Below, one piece after another: positions 22,749-34,200 of a stretch of DNA of 64,000 bases. The position numbers were made by a program, and so were the translations under genes. The stretch's first letter is position 1. Each line of letters starts with the position of its first letter. The notes under the pieces were generated by a model. It was not told the origin of the DNA. It saw only the letters and a program-made list of their open reading frames with translations, and did not search any database. This DNA comes from Scolanthus callimorphus. Taxonomy: Eukaryota; Cnidaria; Anthozoa; Actiniaria; Edwardsiidae. The DNA lies in NCBI GenBank assembly GCA_033964015.1, contig CM066916.1, positions 17,632,675 to 17,696,674 of the forward strand, in the 5' to 3' direction.

Positions 22749-25700
22749 GGTGGCCCGCGGGTAATTATTTCAAAAATTACATCCATTTTGAAATCATACA
22801 AGAAAACAGCCCGTCACTTCGTGACGCTAGAAGACTCAACTTGAGTTCCCCCTTCCATAAACTGCTGATTTACATTACATTACTAATGACCTCCCTTCAA
22901 GAAAGACTCCCAGCCGCATGCCGAAATAAATGATTTGAGCCCCAGAGCCTCTTGTATGTTTTGCACTGGTCTCCCTGATTTTGGTGGAGAAATGACGCAC
23001 TTGTGTCGTTTGAGTCAGTACGGCTCTCAAATCTGTCTAAGTCCGAAGAACCCGCTAAAATTGAAAACGCAAGCCTATTACACAGATCTCAGTAAGGGAA
23101 GAGAAGAAACAGGTACAGTAAAATTGTTATATAAGAAATTTTTAGTTTATCATAGGTTTTTTTAGAGAATTCATTCATGGCTTGGCGTGTGTTACGTTAA
23201 TAAATGGACAATATATTGAACACTATTGATTAATTAATTATTATAAGGGAGATTACGATGTTAATATCAAGAGATCGTTTTACGCCGTATGAATCATGTG
23301 ATTGTAAGTACATAAGATAACGTTTGTATAATCAGTGGAATTTCAGCTAACCAAAGGAACACAAATACAGCTAACCCGGACAAGGAAAAAACAGCTAACC
23401 AGGAGTTATTATCAGTGATCAGTTAGACACGCCACAGAAGTAAGTGCTTATAGATTTCGAATTATTGTAAATAAGCGTTGATTTCCTGTAATCTCTGACT
23501 AAATGTTATTTACGTGCATTCTTGTTTAGATCGAATAAATATCTCTTCAAATTAGAGTGTTATACGATTTGTGGTAAAGTCTTCACGGAATCAGAAACAG
23601 TACAGCGAACCAGCGTGCGCTCTGTAGGCAGTGGCAGTGGTGTAAGTTTGTTCAAACTTGAATGAAAATTTTTCTCATCTCAAATCTTTCGAATTAAAAT
23701 CATCCCTGCACATACTAGTAAGTAATCTGTAATAGAACCATTTAGTTTTGAATGTCTATAGTGCTTTCGGCTGAGGGAAATGAGTTATTTTTTAGTTTAT
23801 GTGGGAGATTTCAACATGGCTGTGATGGCAGCTTTGTCCCTCCTGAAAAAATCGCTTGAATTAGAACTTAGCCAAAGGTGAATCTTTTCCAACAAAAACA
23901 CGCCCACTTGAGATATTTCCTTCTTCTATTCTCTTCGGGTGTGTGTCCTTCGTTTTGCGATACAGCGTAAGTATTTACACTTTGAGAATATTATTCATGG
24001 CTTTGCACGTGGCTTTGCTTTGTGTAAATTTGGCGCGCGAACAGGAAAGCAAGGCACTGGCCGTGTAAGTTTGTTCAAGCTGAATTAAATTTTTTCTCAA
24101 CTTAAAGCTTTCGAATAACAATTATCCCTGCACATTCCTGACAGTAATCTGTGACAGAACCATTTAGGTCTGAATGATTATTGTGCTTTCGGCTGTGCGA
24201 ACTGAGTTCTTTTTTAGTTTCTGTGGGAGATTTCAAAACGGCGGCGATGGCAGCTTTGTCCCTCGCTTAAGAAATCGCTTGAATAAGAACTTAGCCCAGG
24301 ATGAATCTTTTCCAACTAAAACACGCTCACTTGAAGGTTTTCCACCTCCTCTGCAGGTTTGTGAACTTCTTTTGGCGACACAGCTTCAGGCCTAAGCGGA
24401 GTGAGTGCGAACTATTTAGCCAATCAGCCAATATAGATTTTAAGCCCCTTGCAAACATCCGACCGATCTGATGTGAAACGCATATAATCATCAATGCTTC
24501 TAGTTTATGAATATTAAAACAAATATTAGATATTTATAATTAGGCAGGTGCGATACACGTGCAAACAAAACCTCGTTTTGGGGGTTTTCGGTACAATTTC
24601 TAAAGTAATAAAGTTGCAAACCACTGCACTTCAATTGATAGTGGAAACCAACCAATAGTGGAAGCCAACCCTACGTATGCACAACTAAAACGCACGATTT
24701 ATTTCAGTGCATTCCCAGGAGGGATCTATGATTACTGCTGCATTTCATGAGCACGATCAAATAAGTAATAGAGCGGCCAACAAAAAGAAAACAATACACT
24801 ATTTAAAAAAAATTGCGTGGTGTGATTATATTTAGGACAAAACACTATGCGAACTTTCTGCTTGTAGCAGTACTGCTTAAAAATGCATCTACTTCTTTAA
24901 GGAAAATATCATTTTAGCCAATATTTCTGGCTTGTTATACTGTCCTTATCTTGTTACTCTGGCCTTATCGCCGCAGCCAGCTAGTAAGGCGACCACGCCC
25001 TTCACGCTAAAACTCAAGCACATTAAGGCCTGGGATTCGAAATGGGCTTGGGGCTAGCCCCCAAAAACGCAAAATGTGCCTTAAATTGCTTTAATCTATT
25101 TAAGGCAGGCTAATTTTTGGCACAGTGATAAAACTCGACGAACTTAATATTTTGTGCTATAACGGAGTGCGGAGTGACGTCACAAGGTATGCCACGTGAC
25201 AAAACAGTAAATTGCTTTTCCGGTGATGGAGAAAACATCTAATACAGCTTTGGTGAAAAGGATAGACCTCAGCAATAGATACACCGTACCGTTTTGGCTG
25301 CTGAACTATTATTTACTGTTAACGAGATATAAGGGTCGGAATCAGGTCACGTGACCTAATTAATATATCAGCCCCTTAAAGCACTCTAAAGGAGCAAACT
25401 TTTTCCACATGTAAAAACGTCACTATATAGAACCCTGAGAGAGAAATATTATTAGCTATTAACGTTTCAAAAAAGAGTGAAACTCACCACCGGAGAAATT
25501 TTTAAACTTTGAAAAGTGAAAATGTCACGTGACGAGTGTATCAGCCGAAATTCCATACTAAAACATTTCACTCGATGAATGTTAGCTATCCTGATAATTT
25601 CATGCTCCATCATTAATGATTAGAAGAGATATTTGAATTTCGTAATTTTCTCGATTTTCTGGGCTGACCCAGGCCTTAATACACTTGAGAAATTTCTGGG

Positions 25701-26559
25701 TTATAAATTGTCCCTTGATTTTTATTGGCTGATTTATTCATGTTTTCTTGCCGATTGCACTACCCTCTCCTGGGAATGCACTGAAATAAATCGTGCGTTT
25801 CGTTATGCATACGTAGGGTTGGCTGAGTTTCCACTATCAATATTGCCTATATTTCACAGTCGTGGAATGGCAAACTTTAGCTTCCTAATTCTTCAAACAG
25901 TATGGACGAAACACGCTCAAACTTACACAGGTAGTTTACTAATTGTTATTTTCCGTTGCAATAGCGAGGGAGGGTTAGAATAACGTATTTGGTTCGCATG
26001 AGTAAAATGTTAATTGACCTTAGGAAATCGAATAATTTACCGATAAATTTGTATCTCTACAAAGCATGTTCCTGTCGCATTGCGTTCGCCTTACCCATTT
26101 GAACACGTCCAGGATGAATTGGGAAGGATTGGACTATGGTATGGTGAGTATTGATTTTGACCGCAATAATTTGTCATTTGACCTACTCTTACATATTCAT
26201 AAGCTCAAAATTTCTTGGTTATAAATTGTCCCTGGATTTTTCCAATAGATGCAAGGTCCCAATTCGGCAATACGTTTGTCAGATGAGAGTTCAATTAACA
26301 ATGACCACATACACGCAAAATGCAGTGGTTTGCAGCTTTAGTATTAGAAATTGTACCAGAAAACCCCAAAACAAGGTTTTGTTTGCACGTGCATCGCACC
26401 TGCCTAATTATAAATATCTAATATTTGTTTCAATATTCATAAACTAGAAGCATTGATGATTATATGCGTTTCACATCAGATCGGTCGGATGTTTGCAAGG
26501 GGCTTAAAATATGATTTCAAAATGAATGTATTTTTTGAAATAATTACCCGCGGGCCACC
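22749..26559. mobile_element. 3.8-kb TTAA-flanked element with ~50-bp inverted ends
   Basis: 22749-22798 (GGTGGCCCGCGGGTAATTAT ... TTTTGAAATCATA) is inverted at 26510-26559, with only a few mismatches. Both ends are flanked by TTAA (22745-22748 and 26560-26563), the duplication expected of piggyBac-type transposons. No transposase frame remains. Inside are a direct repeat (23636-23955 and 24056-24375) and long inverted arms (24441-24640 with 26310-26506; 24660-24735 with about 25770-25860), so the interior itself is a nested foldback. Confidence 0.6.
23636..24375 (+). repeat. ~320-bp direct repeat pair
   Basis: GTGTAAGTTTGTTCAA starts near 23640 and 24061. The two copies then stay alignable through GTGCTTTCGGCTG, GTGGGAGATTTCAA and GATGGCAGCTTTGTCCCTC. 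Period about 420. Confidence 0.7.
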
Positions 26560-26577
26560 TTAAGGTTACGGAACACC

Positions 26578-27335
26578 TTCGTGGTATATGTAAAAGTGAT
26601 ACCTCATTTTAAAGCTTATTTCTTTACAGCTAAAACCGCTGCATCGCGACCCACGTTTTCAAAACATCGATTTGTTTTTGGTTTTGCTGTTCCGCCAGTC
26701 AAATCTTATGAGCCAATCAGATTCTTGCCCTGTTTCGCCTAGTGCAGTCGCCTGGCTTTCCGTTGCGAGGTTGTTCAGAGGGAAGCCAGTTGACTGAACT
26801 AAGCGAAACAGGGCAAAAGGTTCATTGGCTCAGATTTTGATTGGTGGAACAGCAATGTCCAAAATCCAAGATAATTTGATGTTTTTGAAAACGTAGGTCG
26901 CGATGCAACGGTTTTAGCTGTAATTTGATAAAGGAAAGATTTTTTTAGCGAGTTGCCTTTCCGACGCGTTTGTTCAAGTTTCGAGAGTTCCCACGCACGC
27001 AAATATTGCTTCCTTTCTATAACTACATTTTACCATGGGCCTAGATGTGTTCTGAAAAACAGTGTCGGGGATATGAAATTATAAAAAGAGACGATTTTAG
27101 AGCGAACTCTGTTTGCTCGCTAAGATTTTTTAAAGAAATTCGAAATTGAAATTCTTAAAAAAATCATAACTTGAAAACGATATCGAATTTCCAAAATCCC
27201 ACAAATCCCCCAAACACATGGTGTCAAACACGATAGTATTATATATTTGCGAGGGTGGAGTTCTCAAAAGTTGAACTGATGCCCCGGAAAGGGAACTCCA
27301 TATATACCCTTTTAAATGAGGTATCACTTGTCAAG
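26578..27335. mobile_element. Foldback element in an outer inverted repeat
   Basis: The outer pair is GTAAAAGTGATACCTCATTT near 26590 and AAATGAGGTATCACTTG near 27313. The inner long palindrome is 26625-26770 with 26780-26930 (CATCGCGACCCACGTTTTC and GAAAACGTAGGTCGCGATG). There is no coding content. Confidence 0.6.
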
Positions 27336-27424
27336 ATAGGACTATTTTTCGTTAAATGATGCCATTTTATCGAAAAAGTACCCCCAAAAAGTGCTCTTTC
27401 AAACATGATTGCATTTAAAATTGC

Positions 27425-27545
27425 CTTAGTTTACATTTTTGACGCGGTTTCCACTGTTATTCACAGGATATTAACTCCGATAATGACTCCAAACAAACTA
27501 AAAGTCGTGGATGGATTTGAATTCTCCAGGGAAAAGTCGGGGTGA
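27425..27545 (+). repeat. Dispersed repeat shared with 47.74 kb
   Basis: CTTAGTTTACA...GACGCGGTTTCC through ACAAACTAAAAGTCG and GGATTTGAATTCTCCAGGGA is clearly homologous to 47740-47860. At 47.74 kb it forms the left end of the segment missing from duplication copy B. Confidence 0.7.
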
Positions 27546-27593
27546 CAAAAGAATTTGATCATCACTATTTATATTTTTCCAAGAATCATCATA

Positions 27594-27599
27594 TTTATT
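27594..27599 (-). terminator. Poly(A) signal of the receptor gene
   Basis: AATAAA on the minus strand starts 24 bases after the stop codon at 27623-27625. It fits the end of the transmembrane/cytoplasmic exon. Confidence 0.45.
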
Positions 27600-27622
27600 C
27601 TTTTTGTCATTTACACTGTTCT

Positions 27623-28257
27623 CTAGACTTCAGTGAACGAGTCTTGTCGTCGTAAAAACTCCCTAGCCGGAGTTATTGTGTTGTACAACCCGACGATATC
27701 TTTAGTACGTCTGAGTGTTGGGGGATCTTTCTCGTAGAATATTTTTCCTAATATACCGTAATCCACAGATTGCGCGGGATCTTCGTCAGAATATCGGATC
27801 TCCTCCCCTAAAACACAAGCAGCTTCTAAGTAATAACTATCCTTGACATTATCATTCGCTTCTGCGTGAAACTGACATGTGAGTTCTATTGCTTCTTGTT
27901 CTTTATCAAGAGGCAAACTTTCAGCCCTTTCTACGTCGGTTTCATCCTTAGGTGCAAACACCGCATAGTTAAGCGGACCTCCGTAGTAAACGTCCCTATG
28001 GCACAAATGGTGCGAGACAGCAGTGAAACTTTCGTGTCTTTTTAGTGAAGGCTCCGTTGGAGGATCACTAGTCTTGGCGATTTGTGTTTTATCCTCTTTT
28101 CTCGTAAAGATGCTCCTGAAGAGTGTCATGACGGACTCCGTGGATTTACCTTTCGCAGCACGCGCCATGAGATATATGATCAGTATAATTATTATAATGC
28201 CCACAGGAATGGTATACCATGGGAAGAGTACCGACGAGCGTTCAATCTTAGTTCCAT
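27623..28257 (-). CDS. Receptor last exon: transmembrane helix and cytoplasmic tail
   Basis: Acceptor CTACCTAG, phase 1. After about 14 residues comes a hydrophobic helix (TIPVGIIIIILIIYLMARAA), then Lys/Arg as expected on the cytosolic side. The tail of roughly 190 residues has Tyr motifs YAVF (in GPLNYAVFAP), YGIL (in SVDYGILGKIF) and YNTI (in VGLYNTITP), plus adjacent Tyr in DVYYGG. YxxPhi motifs serve as endocytic signals or, when phosphorylated, SH2 sites; which applies here is unknown. There is no kinase or phosphatase domain. It ends RRQDSFTEV, whose last residues (FTEV) resemble a class I-type PDZ ligand (T-x-V). Confidence 0.8.
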
Positions 28258-31200
28258 CTAGGTAGAAAAGAATATTGTACAAAAATGTTAGTATAACAAT
28301 CGTCAAATGAAAGACAATATGGGAAAAAGTAGCGCTGCATGAATTTTGGATAACTGATACCAGGGGCGTAGCCAGGGGGGGTTCCAGGGGTTCCGGAACC
28401 CCCCTCTCCCGCAGCGGAACCCCCCCTCGCCTCTGTTCTGGACCGACTTACTACTAAAATTGTAAATATTTAATAGACAACAAATAAAAGCTCCAATAAA
28501 ATGTAGCAAATTTCTTCAAACGCTAGTTTTTCCCCGAGATCAATATTTTGGCTGGGTTTCCTGTGGCGAGAACGCAAAAAACACGTCCGATCTATGTGGA
28601 GTTTTTTATTTTTGAATTTTGGAACCCCCCCTCTCATAAGTGCTGGCTACGCCCCTGGATACTGAACGCTACAAAGCTTTTTATGTTACCTAGGGATCGG
28701 CATACTGCTTATCTGCGTTGCCTAGGTGGAGTTCCGTAACTCAAAAGTATATCTTCCAGGTGTTCCAGCTGCACAAAAGCGATCATTCCACGCTAAAAAA
28801 AACTCCATAAACATTCTTCTCGCTAAAACTCAGCGTAACGAAAACCAAGACCATGCAATCTTACCTTTAGTGTTGTTTATATGTACAATGACACTTGGTG
28901 TAGAGGTTATTGTGTTTACTATTGTATAAAAATGTTAGCATAACAATCGTCAAATGAAAGACAATATGGGAAAAAGTAGCGCTGCATGAATTTTGGATAA
29001 CTGATACTGAACGCTACAAAGCTTTTTATGTTACCTAAGGATCGGCATACTGCTTATCTGCGTTGCCTAGTGTAGTTCCGTAACTCAAAAGTATATCTTC
29101 CAAGTGTTCCAGCTGCACAAAAGCGATCATTCCACGCTAATAAACTCCATAAACATTCTTCTCGCTAAAACTCAGCGTAACGAAAACCAAGACCATGCAA
29201 TCTCACCTTTTGTGTTGTTTATATGTACAATGACACTTGGTGTAGAGGTTATTGTGTTTACTATTGAGGCCATTGCCTGTATGGAGGTCAGGCCAACAGT
29301 GGAGTCGGACCAGGATACCCCCTGTGTGACAGGAAGAGGCGGAGTGACCTTGATGACTTGACTTACCAAACTGGGGACTAACCACAATTGAGCTATTAAA
29401 GAAACAAAAAGTCATGCACTATATGCCGTGGCACTTTTTAGATAACGAATCCGATCACCGAATATGCTGTCATGTGACGAAGGTATTATAGTGTTTAACG
29501 CGTCAGCTATTCAGTGTACTTCAAATGCTGAGGCGCATTTTCGTCAACAATAGCCCACCAAACGGTACTAAGCATGAATCACAGATACGATTTTTATGAA
29601 ATAAGCTTGTGACTGGGTTAAAAAATTTTGTCTTCAGGGGACTCATTGGATCAATCAAAACATTGTTGTATAGGGAACTTGGGGTCAAAGGCAAAATGTG
29701 GCTTATGTTAAAAAATCTATATACAGACTTGAGTGGGGTTGTGTTATATAATGGCATGTATTCAAGGCCTTTTACTATTTCTCAGGGGGTAGGTCAAGGT
29801 AGAATTATTGCCCCATTTATGTACAAGGTGTATATCAACCAATTGTTAGTGGAATTACATCAATGTAACATTGGTTTGCTTGTACCTGGGGTGTCCTGCC
29901 CTAGCGCTTGTTACGCTGACGATCTTACTTTGTTATCTACGTTCCCTAATTTTCTGATGAGAATGATGAATATAGCCTTTAAATATAGCCAAAAGTGGAG
30001 GTATCAGTTTAATAATAAGTGCAATCATAACTTTTGGTGAGGCACTAAGTCTTCATGGAAAGTTGAAATCATTAAGAAATTGGTACCTAGGAATAGAGCC
30101 AATTGTTGAATTAAACCAGTACAAAAATTTAGGAGTAACTAAATGCTACTCATTTTCCAGTACAAAGACTATTAAAGACTGTGTGACCTCTGCACGTAAA
30201 AAGGCTTATACCATTTTATGCAGTGGAAATTTGAAAATGGATATGACAAACCCTGTTATATACTTAAGACTTTGGAATTCAGTCCGTATCCCCACTTTAT
30301 TGCTTGGTTGTGAACTGTGGTCTCTTAATGGATCCCAGCTTGACAAACATGAGAGGTTACAGAGATGGTTTGTAAGACGTGTTATGTTGTTGCCAAAGCG
30401 TTCAGGCAATTTTCCTACCATCAACTGTGCAGGACTTTTAACGGTTAACAGCCAAGTTGCTGGTAGGAAATTGCTGTATTTTGCACGTGTTATATCACGT
30501 GATCGCCAAGGCATGATACAGGATTTATTCATGAAACGTCTGTACCTACAAATGTTTAGTTGACCCATCCTCAATGCTTAGTTTTTTAAAGGTGATTTAC
30601 TTTATACATTGAAGCTCTATAATTTGGAACGCTACTTGCATGACTGGCTGGATAATAATGTATTTCCACCTTATGATTCACGGAAAGCTTTAGTATGATC
30701 GAGAATATCTATCAAAGAGGATCTCGAGTGGGCCACTTTTGCAAGTTGCAACCCTAAATTAGATCTTTTTGCTAGGTCATTTTCAGAGTGTGGGATGTCA
30801 GGAATTTGGAGCTCAGTCTTAACATTTCCAGATCTTCGCAAGAAGAAGTCCTTTCAGTTACGATTATTAGTTGGGAGTTACGATCTCAACATCGACAAGG
30901 GCGCATGGACTGGTCTGCCGCGTGACCAACGCCTCTGTCCTTTGTCTAGCTGGGATGTTGAGACTGTAACTCACTTCTTAATGTATTGTCCAAAACTCTG
31001 TGAGTTTAGGAATAAATTATGGGATAGATTGTGGGGATTGATTGCCGTAAATAGTACAGGTGATGCTATTTTCATTTGTAATTTTCTGTCTGGTTTGGAC
31101 GAGAGCCACAAAGTGCGTTTTTTATTGGGTGGCTTAAAATTGCCCTTTGGGGAACAATTGAATGGCCTTATTGATCGGCCGATAACATCCTCAATATTTA

Positions 31201-34200
31201 ACATGTTTAAAACAAGACACCAACTAATGACTGTAATAGAGGCCTAGTAACTGTTGGTTACACCCCTGCGCTATGTCAACTCCTGTATTTTTTGAATATT
31301 ATTAGTTGTATTTTTGTTATTTTATGTATATGACGTGAAGTTGTAATAAAGAGGATTATTATTGGAAATTAAACTTCATATTTGACACAGGTGCAGAGTC
31401 TCGACTAAAGCTTACATCATTCAACTAGGGTTTTCAAAGCACAATAAATTTTCTGTAAAGTAAATATTAGTAAGGTGACGGGCGATGCAACCCACCCAGA
31501 GATGAAGTATTATTAATAGCATTTTCTCAATATGAAAAGATGTCCAAAAAGATGATTTCCTTTTTCCTTTGCTAACACCCGAATCCTGTATCGGCGCTCT
31601 CTCCTAAAACAATATCTCACCTGTTGTAAGTGTGCCTTCAAGATGGAATGATTCACTTTCTTCAGTGCCTCCCCCTCCGCTCGCACGACTTTTAATGGTT
31701 TCTGATGCTTGGTTAGGTGTCGACAATGCCACTGAGAAACTAGGACGTACATATGTTGTAGAGCTTGGAAACGTTTCACTAGTTAACATAGTGTTTGGTT
31801 CTCTAACTGTACCGTGAACTGTTTCCGGTACTAAAGGCCCTGTTGAATACAAATCCACAGTTGGAGAGCTTTCGGTTTCGAGGGTAGATCGTTGAGCAAT
31901 TTCGTTTCCATATCCACTAGAGGAGTCACGATCCATGTTCTTGAGCGAACTATGCGCACTGCGACTCATCAATTCCTTCTCATGTTGATCGCCAGTGTAA
32001 TGCCAATAAACAATCGTCCCAGGTGAAATTGACGTCGACAAAATAGCTCCAAGGGCACTAGAACCCTGACTTTGTTCGAATCCACGTGAATCTTTCTGCC
32101 AATGCCGAATGGAGTCAGATGGCAATACTGAAGATGATAGACCTCTGTTTACATGAGATTGCAGTGTACTTCTACTTTGACCGCCATAGTATTTTACTGT
32201 TTCAGAGGATAAGATGATAGGGTGTCTGGCTATTTCTGAATTTGAACGTGTTTCTTTGCTATTTCGTTCGCTGTAAGAGGGCCAATATATCACTGATCCA
32301 GATGATAATAGTTCAGAAGACTTAGCTGAATTAGCTCTGGTTAATGTCATGGGACCCGTAGTAGAACTATGCGGAATCCCACTTAAACGTGAAGTTACAA
32401 ATGTACGGTTGCCAAAAACACTTTTGACAGATGACAATGGCACAGACGACCGCATTGCCTGGGCATTGGAATCCACGTATTTAACTCTTAGTGAGCTGGT
32501 ACCTGTTGCTGCAATTTGGCCTAAAGTAGAGATCTGAGCAATCACACTCATACGTAGAGTTACAGCTGTTTGTGTATGAAGATAACTTTCGCCACTATAA
32601 TATTGAGAGTACATGTTTGATTCGTATGATACAAGGAGAGACGATCGAGTTGCATGGACATCGGAATCTATGTGTTCAGTCTTTAGTGAGCTAGGTTCCG
32701 TTGCCGAGTTAGCCTCTACAGTAGACTCCTGGGGAATGCCACTTATAGGTGAAGTTTTTGAGGGATCTTCTTTGCCGCCATCATATTGCGAATACCTAAT
32801 TGACCCGGATGCCAATAGCACAGACGACCGAAAAGCATGGACACTGGAATCCATGTGAACACTTTTTAGTGAGCTTAGTTTAGTTGCCGTGTAATGATCA
32901 GAGGTAGGATTTTCAGGCACACCACTTTTATGCGAAATGACAGATTTGCTAGTATAAGATTCATATTGCGCGTTGGTAACTGACACGTAGTTAACTGACA
33001 CTAGCACTGATGAGCGAATCGCATTGACCTCGTTGTGCGTGCGATCGCTGTTCATAGACCTCTGAGACCTGTCTGCAGTTGCAACGTTAAGACCTAAACT
33101 GGAGCCCCCATTCGAATGTAACATTGCTGATGTAGGAGTAACTTTTTGCCACCATCATAGTGTGAATATTGTACAGTCCCAGATGATAATGATAAAGGAG
33201 AAGGAACGAGTTTTGTTTCTGAATGCACTTCTTGGCCATTTTGGCCACCATACGTAGCTGATGTAGTAGGCAGTGGCGCAGACGACTGAACTGTCATGAT
33301 TTTAGAGTTAATGTGACCACTTTCCAGAAAGCTGGCGTCTGTTTTAGGATCTAAAGTAGGTCCACTCATTTGAAGACTTAAAGATGCACGAGTGTTAGGA
33401 AATTGAACAGTTGTAGATGATCTTAAGATAGTCGATCCAATGCTTTTAGAGTTCGTTCCACCGTAATTTTGCCAATAAATAATAGATCCGGGTGACAAAA
33501 GTACAGACGATTGAGTCGCATTAATTTTAGAATTCGTACTTTTTAGTGGACTTGCTAATGTTGGAATCAAAGCAGTACTTTGATGGACATCACTCGTAAC
33601 CGAAACTGTTACAGTATTAGTATCATAATGACTGTCAAAGTATTGCCAATGCTCAACTGTTCCTGAAGATTCGATTTGACTAGCGTCAGAATGTATTCCG
33701 TTGTTATGTTCAGCACTATTATGGTGCATAATTGATCCAGAAGGTGCATAATTGATCCAGAATCCAGACGAACCGGTTATGATCGTTTCAGAGTCGACAC
33801 GACCTTGTTTTAGTGGGCTGACTATGGTTGCCCATTCAGGATATAAACTAGGGCCTGAAGGAATTCCACTCATTTGTGATAGTACGGTTATAGAAACACT
33901 TACGTCTTTGACAGACCTCATCGAATTACTAGGCTGGATCGGGCTTGAAATCGAAGGATCTTCATGATCAACAGAACCAAGCACAGAAGTCAATGATGTT
34001 GTTGGATACGAAGAAAAAACAGGGCTTTCAAAACCACTATGACTAGGAATAAAGCGAGTGTTTGCAGTTCCCGTGGTAACGTTCGCACTGTTTGCCATGC
34101 TAGAGAGATTATTACTGAGAACCGATTGGTTAAAACTAGGTGTGCGACTTGAAATCGAAATTTGTGAGTCAGAAACTACGTATTGATTATAGAAGCTTGT

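Noticed and set aside
33723..33765. 20-bp tandem duplication inside the stalk exon as the source of the frame break
   Set aside because: Repeat-like translation is in the same frame on both sides of it; the frame change occurs about 600 bases further on.
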